From positions 1,302,001 through 1,366,000 of the forward strand of contig NC_013203.1 of NCBI RefSeq assembly GCF_000024225.1: 64,000 nucleotides of DNA, in the 5' to 3' direction. A program made the translations under genes and the position numbers. This DNA comes from Lancefieldella parvula DSM 20469. Lineage in GTDB: Bacteria > Actinomycetota > Coriobacteriia > Coriobacteriales > Atopobiaceae. The notes under the pieces are model-generated. The model was not told the DNA's origin and did no database searches. It saw only the letters and a program-made list of their open reading frames with translations. Shown here one piece after another: positions 28,477 through 36,121 of this stretch; positions within the stretch are counted from its first letter, which is position 1, and each line of letters begins with the position of its first letter.

Positions 28477-30078
28477 TTAGCGTTTCTCGGGCTTGAGCTG
28501 TGGGAAGAGAAGGACATCGCGGATAGAAGGCTGATCGCAGAAGAGCATCATCATGCGGTCGATGCCGTAGCCGATGCCGCCCGCTGGTGGCATACCATAC
28601 TCAAGTGCGCGAATGAAGTCGTAATCGTACTCCATGGCCTCTTCGTCGCCCTGACGTTTAGCCTCCATCTGAGCAGCAAAGCGCTCCTCCTGATCAACAG
28701 GGTCATTGAGCTCGGAATATGCGTTTGCGTACTCTGCGCCACAGATAATAAGCTCAAAGCGATCGGTCAGGCGAGGATCGTCTGCCTTGCGTTTAGTAAG
28801 CGGAGAAACCTCTGCAGGATAATCACAGACAAAGGTTGGGTTTACGATGCTTTTCTCGCCAAGCTCGTCGTAAATCTCAAAGAGCAGCTTGCCAGCCTGC
28901 CACTCTGGGTTCCACTCAATCTCGTAGCGATCCAGGACTGCACGGAGTTTCTCGACAGGAGTGTCAATGGAGAGCTCCTCGCCGGTGACCTCGGATGCAA
29001 TCTCTGCCAGAGATGCGACGCGCCAGTTGCCGGAGAGATCAACCTCGGTACCCTGGTAGGTGATGACCTCGTGGCCTTCCTCACAACCGCAGGTCTTGCG
29101 AGCAATCTCTTGGAAGAGGTTCTGGGAGAGCTCGCGCATGCCGGCCAGGTCAGAGTAGGCAGCATATGCCTCCATGGAAGTGAACTCTGGATTGTGCGTG
29201 AGGTCGGTGCCCTCGTTCCTGAACTGACGACCAAGCTCATAGACGCGCTCAAGACCACCAACAAGCAGGCGTTTCAGCGGGAGCTCGGTTGCAATGCGCA
29301 GGTAGTCCTCGGTGTTTAGAGCATTGTAATGTGTGATGAACGGCTTTGCGTTTGCGCCGCCAAGAATCTCCTGGAGAACAGGAGTCTCAACCTCCATATA
29401 GCCGTCCGCCTCCATGAACTGGCGGATGATGGAGATAATCTGAGAGCGCTTGCGAAATACGTCGCGGACCTCAGGATTCATGATGAGGTCAACGTAGCGC
29501 TGGCGATAACGAACCTCGCGATCAGTGAGGCCGTGGAATTTCTCTGGAAGAGGACGCAGCGACTTGGAGAGAACCTCCAGCGAGGTCACTGCCAAAGAAA
29601 GCTGGCCGCGGCGCGTACGCATAATAGCACCGGTTGCGCCGATGATGTCGCCAAGGTCGAGAAGACCCAGAAGCTCCCAGTTTTTCTCGTCAAGGTTATT
29701 GATGCGGCAGAAGAGTTGAATCTGACCGGTATAGTCCTCTACCACGACAAACGCGATCTTGCCCTGGTTGCGAATGGCACGGACTCGGCCAGCGACAGAA
29801 TAAACTTCCTCGCCAGTCTGGCCGTCCTCGAGGTCAGCGTAGCGCTCCTCCAGCTCAGCAACGTGAGCGGTGACAGTGGACTGGATTGGATATGGGTCAA
29901 TGCCAGCGTCAAGCAGCGCCTGGCGACGGGCCTTGCGCTGAGCACGCTCGTCGTTAATGGAAGCTTCTGGGGTGGCTTCAGTTGCGTCGGCGGCAGTTAT
30001 GACAGCTGTGTTGTTCTTTGCAGCAGTGTTCTCAGCAGCGGCCGAGTTACCAGCAATGTTGTTTTCTACTTCGGACAT
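28477..30078 (-). CDS. lysS: Lysyl-tRNA synthetase, class II
   Basis: Charges tRNA-Lys. The start at MSEVENNIAGNSAAAENTAA (30078; 533 residues) has GGAGG at the right distance. An Ala/Asn/Thr-rich 40-residue leader precedes the OB-fold anticodon domain (VYSVAGRVRAIRNQGKIAFV). Class II motifs are present: motif 2 FRNEGTDLTHNPEFTSMEAY and motif 3 GGIGYGIDRMMMLF. The greA terminator lies just upstream. Confidence 0.96.
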   Translation of the reverse strand: MSEVENNIAGNSAAAENTAAKNNTAVITAADATEATPEASINDERAQRKARRQALLDAGIDPYPIQSTVTAHVAELEERYADLEDGQTGEEVYSVAGRVRAIRNQGKIAFVVVEDYTGQIQLFCRINNLDEKNWELLGLLDLGDIIGATGAIMRTRRGQLSLAVTSLEVLSKSLRPLPEKFHGLTDREVRYRQRYVDLIMNPEVRDVFRKRSQIISIIRQFMEADGYMEVETPVLQEILGGANAKPFITHYNALNTEDYLRIATELPLKRLLVGGLERVYELGRQFRNEGTDLTHNPEFTSMEAYAAYSDLAGMRELSQNLFQEIARKTCGCEEGHEVITYQGTEVDLSGNWRVASLAEIASEVTGEELSIDTPVEKLRAVLDRYEIEWNPEWQAGKLLFEIYDELGEKSIVNPTFVCDYPAEVSPLTKRKADDPRLTDRFELIICGAEYANAYSELNDPVDQEERFAAQMEAKRQGDEEAMEYDYDFIRALEYGMPPAGGIGYGIDRMMMLFCDQPSIRDVLLFPQLKPEKR

Positions 30079-30091
30079 GTATCCTCCACGT

Positions 30092-30123
30092 AAAAACGCC
30101 CCGCGCCAGACAGACACGGGGCG
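30092..30123 (-). terminator. Intrinsic terminator after greA
   Basis: Stem CGCCCCG / CGGGGCG with a 13-nt loop, then five Ts on the minus strand. It sits between the greA stop and the lysS ribosome-binding site, 14 nt before the lysS ATG, so it could also shape the lysS 5' end if there is read-through. Confidence 0.88.
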
Positions 30124-30144
30124 ATCAAAAAATTTTGTGCCAGT

Positions 30145-30624
30145 CTAGCGAGTAATAGAAATAATGGTGTACTTCTTCACTTTGCCGTTTGGCGTAGTGA
30201 ACTCAACCTCGTCGCCCTTCTTGTGACCAATAAGAGCCTCGCCAGCTGGTGACTCGTTAGAGATCTTGTGCTCAAGGGAGTTAGTCTCAGTAGTACCAAC
30301 AATTACATACTTAGTTGTCTTGCCTTTTGCATCAGCAAGCTCGACGGTTGTACCAATTGCAACGGTAACCTTGCGCTTACTGCCACCCTCGACAACCTTT
30401 GCGACAGAGAGAATCTGACGAATCTCGTTGATACGAGACTCGTTGTGAGACTGCTCTTCTTTTGCGGCGTCATACTCGGAGTTCTCAGAAAGGTCACCAA
30501 AACCACGAGCCTCTTTGATGCGCTCAACAATCTCGTCGTGCTTCTCGCCCTCACGATAAGCCAGCTCATCGACAAGCTTCTGACGGCCTTCTGGGGTAAG
30601 TACAATCTCTTTAGTAGTGTCCAT
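30145..30624 (-). CDS. greA: Transcript cleavage factor GreA
   Basis: Rescues backtracked RNA polymerase by stimulating transcript cleavage through its secondary channel. 159 residues: an N-terminal coiled-coil with the acidic tip (RGFGDLSENSEYDAAKEEQ), and an FKBP-like C-terminal domain (NESPAGEALIGHKKGDEVEF). The ribosome-binding site is weak (GAAAG). Confidence 0.96.
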   Translation of the reverse strand: MDTTKEIVLTPEGRQKLVDELAYREGEKHDEIVERIKEARGFGDLSENSEYDAAKEEQSHNESRINEIRQILSVAKVVEGGSKRKVTVAIGTTVELADAKGKTTKYVIVGTTETNSLEHKISNESPAGEALIGHKKGDEVEFTTPNGKVKKYTIISITR

Positions 30625-30674
30625 CGTGTTCTTTCTGTTGATGGGTCAAGTAGGTCTATACGTGTGAAATGGAG

Positions 30675-30887
30675 TTACTCAGATTTTTTGGACTCTTCGT
30701 CCTCAACGATCTCAGCCTCTGGCTCCTTAGACTCTTCTTCCTTATTCTCGCTCTCCATGCCCTCGCGAACGCCCTTAACGGTCTCGCCGACAGCTTTACC
30801 AAGCTTTGGAAGATTCTTAGGTCCAAAGATCAACATAACAACGACAACAATAAGCACGAGCTCAGGAATACCAAGTCCTAAAATCAT
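30675..30887 (-). CDS. tatA: Twin-arginine translocase subunit TatA/TatE
   Basis: Pore-forming Tat subunit. The start is at MILGLGIPELVLIVVVVMLI (30887; 70 residues) behind GGGGG; an upstream ATG would add 29 unrelated residues. It has one transmembrane helix, the hinge FGPKNLPKLGKAVGETVKG, an amphipathic helix and an acidic tail rich in Glu. tatC is not in the window. A Tat-signal lipoprotein at 45.9 kb is a likely client. Confidence 0.93.
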   Translation of the reverse strand: MILGLGIPELVLIVVVVMLIFGPKNLPKLGKAVGETVKGVREGMESENKEEESKEPEAEIVEDEESKKSE

Positions 30888-30983
30888 ATAAACCCCCAGA
30901 AAATCTTTTCCTGTAAAAGCGTTCAGAAAAAACGCCGTATCGGCTAGTATAACCGAGGGAAACCTTACTAACAAGGAATTAAC

Positions 30984-31814
30984 ATGGTCTTACATGATTT
31001 TTGGACATTTTTTATCTGGTCGACCGTTGCGGGACTTGCCGTTGTTGGCATTTACCAGCTACTTCTGCTAATTCTGCGTGCTCGAGGCGTTTTTGTGACA
31101 CGTACAAAATTTGGCCTCACGATGATTTTTGACTCCGAGGACGAAGACGATACGCCTATTAGACTGCTTAACGTTAACGGCGCCTTCCAGTCCGTGAGCT
31201 ACATAGCACCTAAACTGCGCTTTGAACTCTGCGTTCACTACCACCGTCTGATGGCAGAGATTATTCAGCAGACGGCTCCACAAGGGCACATTATAGTTAT
31301 GGGCGGCGGAGGTTTCTCACTACCAAAACATCTGGCCACGCACATGAGTAATGCCGTCATAGATGCGATTGAGATTGACCCGAAGATTGTCTCGCTCGCG
31401 CGCGAACACTTCTTTTTGGACGAGGCACTGGCTGTGGCTTCAAGTGAGCTGCGAATCATCGAAGACGATGCGTGGAAAGTTCTACAGAGCGCAGACGCCG
31501 GCAGTATTGACGTTCTGGTAAACGAGGTGTTCGCTGGTCGCAAATCACTTGGACCCCTAGGAACTGTGACCGGTGCGCAAGTGGTCAAAGAAAAGCTTGC
31601 GTCTGGCGGAGTATATCTGGCTGATGTTCGCTGTCCGCTGGAAGGGCGAGGATCAGCACTGCTCCACCAAGTTTCAAGCGTATTTGCACAAGAGTTTGCG
31701 CACGTTGCTTACGTACCTGAATGGCCCAATACTCCTAAAACACCAGGTAACAATCTCTTAATTGCAACCGACGCTGATATTGTACTTCCTGAAGGTGCCA
31801 TTGTAGTGAAATAA
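30984..31814 (+). CDS. Membrane-anchored spermidine-synthase-like methyltransferase-fold protein
   Basis: 276 residues. A transmembrane helix (FFIWSTVAGLAVVGIYQLLL) is followed by a Rossmann domain: GHIIVMGGGGFSLPKHLA, the acidic loop VIDAIEIDPKIVSLAREHF, then LRIIEDDAWKVLQ and DVLVNEVFAG. This is the spermidine/spermine synthase superfamily pattern. The usual DxxD substrate pocket is not clearly visible, so it may not make polyamines. AAGGAATTAAC precedes the ATG. It is divergent from tatA with 96 nt between. Confidence 0.8.
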   Translation: MVLHDFWTFFIWSTVAGLAVVGIYQLLLLILRARGVFVTRTKFGLTMIFDSEDEDDTPIRLLNVNGAFQSVSYIAPKLRFELCVHYHRLMAEIIQQTAPQGHIIVMGGGGFSLPKHLATHMSNAVIDAIEIDPKIVSLAREHFFLDEALAVASSELRIIEDDAWKVLQSADAGSIDVLVNEVFAGRKSLGPLGTVTGAQVVKEKLASGGVYLADVRCPLEGRGSALLHQVSSVFAQEFAHVAYVPEWPNTPKTPGNNLLIATDADIVLPEGAIVVK

Positions 31815-31902
31815 TAGCGCGTAGTGAGCTAATCATTGCCGTCAGATTTTCGCACTTACTTTGGTTAATTCACCTGGGAATACAATGCACTTGGGAGCTG
31901 CT

Positions 31903-33537
31903 ATGAAAACGGGTTTTGAACTACTGAACGATCCCTTCCTCAACAAAGGAACCGCTTTTTCGCAGGAGGAACGACAGAAGTATGGTCTGGTAGGTCTTTT
32001 ACCTCCAAACATTCAGACCATCGAGGAGCAAGCAGAGCAGGCATATGTGCTTTTCCAGCAGTATCCTGACCTCGAGACTAAGCGTCACTACCTGATGAGG
32101 CTTTTCTCCGAAAACCGCACGCTTTTCTATAACCTGTTCTCAAAGCACGTCGAAGAGTTCATGCCTATCGTCTACGATCCAACCATTGCACCTGACATTG
32201 AACAGTACTCCCTGCGCTACGTTGACTCGCAGTACGCATGCTTCCTATCCGCTGATCACCCTGAGGACCTTGAAACTTCGCTGAAGGACGCAGCCGCAGG
32301 TAGAGACATTGACCTGATTGTCGTTACCGACGCAGAGGCCATTCTGGGCATTGGTGACTGGGGCACCAACGGTGTCGAAATTTCCGTCGGCAAGCTCATG
32401 GTTTACACCGCTGCAGCTGGCGTTGATCCAAACCGCATCATGCCTGTTGTCATTGACGCAGGCACCAACCGCCAGGAGTTGCTCGATAACCCTCTCTACC
32501 TGGGCGAGCGTCACAAGCGCGTTGATGAGGACCGCTACAACGCCTTCATTGATAACTTTGTAACCACCGTGGAGCAGCTCTTCCCTAACCTCTACCTGCA
32601 CTTTGAGGACTTCGGACGCTCACACGCTGCAGCAATCCTGGACCGCTACAAAAACACCTACCCCGTCTTTAACGACGACGTCGAGGGCACTGGCATTGTT
32701 ACCCTCGCAGGCATCCTCGGCGGCCTCAACATTTCTGGCGAGAAACTCGTTGACCAGGTATATCTCTGCTTTGGCGCAGGAACCGCCGGTTGCGGCATTG
32801 CTGAGCGCGTACTACAAGAGTTTGTGGACCAGGGAATGGATCGCGAGGAGGCTCGCAAGCGCTTCTACCTGGTAGATCGCCAGGGCCTGCTCTTCGACGA
32901 CATGGACAACCTTACTCCACAGCAAAAGCCCTTTGCTCGCAAGCGCTCAGAATTTGCAAACGCTGATGAGCTCACTAACCTTGCAGCTGTTGTAAAGACG
33001 GTCCATCCAACAATCATGGTTGGCACCTCTACCGTTCACGGTGCCTTCACCGAGGAGATTATTAGCGAGATGGCAGCTCATTGTAAGCGCCCAATGGTCT
33101 TCCCTCTATCCAACCCAACTAAACTTGCAGAGGCAGCCGCTCAGGACCTGCTGACCTGGACTGATGGTCGCGCGCTTGTAGCATGCGGTGTCCCATCCGA
33201 TGATGTTGAGCTCAACGGTATAACCTACCAGATTGGCCAGGCCAACAACGCTTTAATCTATCCGGGTCTTGGACTTGGCGTTCTTGCATCAAAAGCTCGC
33301 CTACTCACAGACCAAATGATTTCGCTGGCAGCTCACTCACTTGGCGGAATTGTTGACACCACAAAGCCTGGTGCTGCAATTCTTCCTCCAGTCTCCAAGA
33401 TTACTGAGTTCTCTGAGCGTATTGCCATTGGTGTTGCAGAGGAAGCAATCAAGCAAGGTCTAAACCGCAAACCAATCGCTAATGCAAAAGAGGCAGTTGA
33501 TGCCCTCAAGTGGTTCCCTGTCTACAAAGAACTCTAA
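31903..33537 (+). CDS. Malolactic enzyme or NAD-dependent malic enzyme
   Basis: Large-type malic enzyme family; members turn L-malate into lactate (malolactic) or pyruvate plus CO2. I start at [19 protein letters not shown] (31903; 544 residues) with GGGAG upstream. The opening [26 protein letters not shown], the metal-binding FEDFGRSHA and [11 protein letters not shown], and the NAD site [15 protein letters not shown] are all intact. The N-terminus resembles lactic-acid-bacterial malolactic enzymes as I recall them. No malate permease or MleR is adjacent, so malic enzyme cannot be excluded. Confidence 0.88.
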   Translation: MKTGFELLNDPFLNKGTAFSQEERQKYGLVGLLPPNIQTIEEQAEQAYVLFQQYPDLETKRHYLMRLFSENRTLFYNLFSKHVEEFMPIVYDPTIAPDIEQYSLRYVDSQYACFLSADHPEDLETSLKDAAAGRDIDLIVVTDAEAILGIGDWGTNGVEISVGKLMVYTAAAGVDPNRIMPVVIDAGTNRQELLDNPLYLGERHKRVDEDRYNAFIDNFVTTVEQLFPNLYLHFEDFGRSHAAAILDRYKNTYPVFNDDVEGTGIVTLAGILGGLNISGEKLVDQVYLCFGAGTAGCGIAERVLQEFVDQGMDREEARKRFYLVDRQGLLFDDMDNLTPQQKPFARKRSEFANADELTNLAAVVKTVHPTIMVGTSTVHGAFTEEIISEMAAHCKRPMVFPLSNPTKLAEAAAQDLLTWTDGRALVACGVPSDDVELNGITYQIGQANNALIYPGLGLGVLASKARLLTDQMISLAAHSLGGIVDTTKPGAAILPPVSKITEFSERIAIGVAEEAIKQGLNRKPIANAKEAVDALKWFPVYKEL

Positions 33538-33585
33538 TATCTGGGCAATAGGCAATACCTAGCGCTAAATTTAGCGAGAAACTCG

Positions 33586-34572
33586 CTAATCCAGCAGCAC
33601 GCCTTCGACCGCAGGAGCGGAGCCGTCGAGGACGTTACACTTTTGAATCTGATGGACAAACCAAGTACGGAATGCCTTTTGGTCAACGCCAACGCAAACT
33701 GTTGCGTTGGGTTTCTCGCCAAGGTATCCGGCTAGGTCAACAACGGTGCAGCCGGTTGTCAAACCACCAGCGCACTCGACGTCCACAAATACATCCCTGG
33801 TTTCAAACATCTGAGGCGCCAACAGGTAGGCCACGGCCGTTGGGTCATACATGCTGAAACCCTCCTCCTTGTAGTGAACGCGATAGTTGAGCAGCAGCTT
33901 TACCAACATGTCGCCGCTCTTTCCGGAGTTTTGGATATTCTCGATATCCTCAGGCATAACACGCGCGTCATCGCCTACTTCAAGGCCAACCATGTCCACG
34001 TGAACACCAGATGCAAAGACAATCTTTGCCGCCTCAGGGTCAACACCCACGTTGAACTCGGACATGACGCCAAGGTTACCGCGGGTCAAGGCGCCACCCA
34101 TCATGACTATGCGGTCGATATGCTCTTTAACCTCTGGATATGCTTTAAGCAGCAGTGCAATGTTGGTCAGAGGACCAAGTGTCACCAGCGTGGTTTTCTC
34201 GCCAACGGAAGCGCCTTCCAAAATGACGCGACGCTGCGCTTCAAGTGCGGTTTCTTCAAGCAAACAATCGGACTGAATGCCGTCGAACTCGTAGCCTCTC
34301 ATGCCAGACGCACCGTGGACATCGCTTGCGTCCATGGGCTTTCTGAGCAGCGGCTCAGCAGCGCCGCGCGCAACAGGCACGTGCTGATTCCAGAATTTGA
34401 GCAGCTTGAGGGCATTGTTAGTGACATTCTCAATACCAACATTTCCGCTGACTGTGGTGATAAGTTTAATATCAAGCGCCTTTGCAGCCAGGGCAAAACC
34501 CAGTGCAATAGCGTCGTCAATACCAGGATCTGTATCAATAATGACGCGTGTCTTAGTTGAAAGCGTTGCCAT
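33586..34572 (-). CDS. Inosine/uridine-preferring nucleoside hydrolase
   Basis: Hydrolyses ribonucleosides to base plus ribose. 328 residues with the Ca2+-binding signature VIIDTDPGIDDAIALGFALA, the second Asp region VTLGPLTNIALLL, and MGGALTRGNLGVMSEFNVGVDPEAA. AAAGGAG precedes the ATG. It lies directly downstream of ribokinase on the same strand, so the two probably form a ribose salvage unit. A palindromic TTAGCGAG/CTCGCTAA stem overlaps its stop and lies between it and the convergent malic enzyme gene. Confidence 0.93.
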   Translation of the reverse strand: MATLSTKTRVIIDTDPGIDDAIALGFALAAKALDIKLITTVSGNVGIENVTNNALKLLKFWNQHVPVARGAAEPLLRKPMDASDVHGASGMRGYEFDGIQSDCLLEETALEAQRRVILEGASVGEKTTLVTLGPLTNIALLLKAYPEVKEHIDRIVMMGGALTRGNLGVMSEFNVGVDPEAAKIVFASGVHVDMVGLEVGDDARVMPEDIENIQNSGKSGDMLVKLLLNYRVHYKEEGFSMYDPTAVAYLLAPQMFETRDVFVDVECAGGLTTGCTVVDLAGYLGEKPNATVCVGVDQKAFRTWFVHQIQKCNVLDGSAPAVEGVLLD

Positions 34573-34646
34573 AAATCTCCTTTGTACGTTTAATCTGCGT
34601 TTAAGCTATATCTGCGAATTATGGAAACAATACCTGTAATTCTAAC

Positions 34647-35567
34647 CTAAAAGTCAACTACCTGCTGATACGTTGGAATTGATTGCTGAGCGCCAACCTT
34701 AGTAGTAGCAAGCGCTGCAGCCTTCGCAGCCACGTCAAGAGCCTGCTTGATATCTTGACCCTGCAACTGTCCCGACGCCTGAAACGCGGCGAGTGTACCC
34801 ATAAACGTATCTCCTGCACAGGTAGTGTCAACGGTATCCACGCGATAGCATTCCTGCTGGTAAACGCCTTGTGCATCAGCAGCAATCGAACCCTTGGACC
34901 CCAGTGTCAACACCGCAGTTGCCACGCCACTTGCAAGCACCTTCTGCACCGCGACCTCTGGCTCTGCCAGTGGGCTGATCTTGCCCTCACCAAACAGGTC
35001 CGCAAACTCAATCTCGTTCAGGCAGAGCAAGTCCACGCTGGCGAGAAGACCGATGGTCATGGTAGCCGCTGGCGATGGGTTCACCATCGTATAGAGCCCC
35101 AGCTCATGCGCGTACCTAATAAGCTCAAACGTGCTCGACAACTCGCACTCAAACTGTGTCAAGAACACGTCACCTGGCTCTGCAATGCAATCGAGCACTG
35201 CTTTTACGTCGTCAACTGTGCGTGCATGATTAGCGCCGTGGTCCAAAATGATGCGATTGTCGCCGCCAACACGCACGATTACGGCAACACCAGTGGAGAC
35301 TCCAGACAGCTCATCTACCTGCTCCGCATTGACACCGTAGCCAATAAGCGACTGCTTGAGGTCCTGTCCAAACGAATCAGCACCAACAGCACCAATCATG
35401 TGAACATCTGCACCCATTCGAGCTGCAGCAACTGCTTGGTTGGCACCCTTTCCGCCTGGGCTTGTGACAAGATTTTTGCCGCCCATGGTTTCTCCCTGCT
35501 GAGGCATCTTATCCACCTCAATAGAGATGTCCATGTTCAGGCTTCCAAATACAATCACTTTGCCCAT
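34647..35567 (-). CDS. rbsK: Ribokinase
   Basis: PfkB-family kinase that makes ribose 5-phosphate. 306 residues with the N-terminal GSLNMDISIEVDKMPQQGET, the di-Gly substrate motif PGGKGANQAVAAARMG, and the C-terminal catalytic VDTTCAGDTFMGTLAAF (catalytic Asp). GAGGGAG precedes the ATG. Seventy-odd nt upstream of the nucleoside hydrolase. No ribose transporter is present, consistent with ribose arising from nucleosides. Confidence 0.95.
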   Translation of the reverse strand: MGKVIVFGSLNMDISIEVDKMPQQGETMGGKNLVTSPGGKGANQAVAAARMGADVHMIGAVGADSFGQDLKQSLIGYGVNAEQVDELSGVSTGVAVIVRVGGDNRIILDHGANHARTVDDVKAVLDCIAEPGDVFLTQFECELSSTFELIRYAHELGLYTMVNPSPAATMTIGLLASVDLLCLNEIEFADLFGEGKISPLAEPEVAVQKVLASGVATAVLTLGSKGSIAADAQGVYQQECYRVDTVDTTCAGDTFMGTLAAFQASGQLQGQDIKQALDVAAKAAALATTKVGAQQSIPTYQQVVDF

Positions 35568-35642
35568 GAGATACTCCCTCTTGATATGAATAACGATGCT
35601 TGATGTGACTTTTTACTGTTTCACATCAAATAAATATGCAGA

Positions 35643-35671
35643 TTAAACACGTTGTTTATAGGATATATAGT
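35643..35671 (+). promoter_or_regulatory. Predicted mgtA promoter
   Basis: TTAAAC (35643-35648), 17-nt spacer, TATAGT (35666-35671). It is divergent from rbsK and upstream of the structured mgtA leader. Confidence 0.45.
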
Positions 35672-35675
35672 AATA

Positions 35676-35803
35676 GGTTGACCAAAGTCGTCAACCCAAC
35701 TACTCTTAGAGAGATGTCTGAGTAGATGTGACGTCCGTCCTTTACGGGATTCCAGCTTCACGGGACGTCCCTTACAGAACTCCGATAAAAGGAGGTGCTT
35801 TAT
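35676..35803 (+). promoter_or_regulatory. Structured mgtA leader (candidate Mg2+-responsive element)
   Basis: Three successive stems can be drawn: GGTTGAC/GTCAACC (35676-35696), CTACTC/GAGTAG (35700-35725), and GACGTCC/GGACGTC (35730-35769). Then comes AAAAGGAGG and a small ORF. I do not see the conserved core of the M-box riboswitch. The leader-plus-small-ORF layout upstream of an MgtA pump recalls enteric mgtA control, but the sequences are unrelated. Confidence 0.45.
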
Positions 35804-35902
35804 ATGCCTAGTCGAAGTAGCAGCTTACGTCTGACAGCAGATGCTGACCCTGTTCATTTATGTGTGACGGATATAAAGAAACCTCTTATTCAAAAGTTTT
35901 AA
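35804..35902 (+). CDS. Candidate 32-residue leader peptide upstream of mgtA
   Basis: ATG at 35804, seven nt after a near-perfect AAAAGGAGG. The peptide runs MPSRSSSLRLTADADPVHLC then VTDIKKPLIQKF. The strong ribosome-binding site, and the position in a 550-nt leader of an Mg2+ transporter, suggest a regulatory ORF whose translation senses an ion or amino acid. The stop is followed by TTTTTACT. No homologue is known to me. Confidence 0.5.
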   Translation: MPSRSSSLRLTADADPVHLCVTDIKKPLIQKF

Positions 35903-36121
35903 TTTTTACTGCACCACAAGCCTATAGGGATATAAATTTGCAGGTTTACTTGAACAATCCTGCAGATATATGAATCTATGTGGCAGGTTTCAAGATTGTC
36001 CAATCCGGATCGTCTGTCTCAGATCGTTCAGTTTCAATTCCCACACATAACAGAACGCTTTCAGTTTGCGTCATACACCAACCAGTTAGTCACTCGTTTT
36101 CACTAATCATCGGAGGTGCAC
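35903..36121 (+). other. Remaining mgtA 5' untranslated region
   Basis: No supported gene. A stem TTTGCAGG / CCTGCAGA (about 35937-35967), flanked by ATAT runs, could pair differently depending on translation of the leader peptide. No run of Ts follows it, so it does not look like a simple terminator. Confidence 0.4.

Noticed and set aside
33571-33589. Intrinsic terminator between malic enzyme and nucleoside hydrolase
   Set aside because: The TTAGCGAG/CTCGCTAA stem is perfect but lacks a T-tract on either strand and overlaps a stop codon.
35676-35803. M-box (ykoK) Mg2+ riboswitch
   Set aside because: The position is right, but I cannot find the conserved M-box core sequences; kept only as a structured leader.
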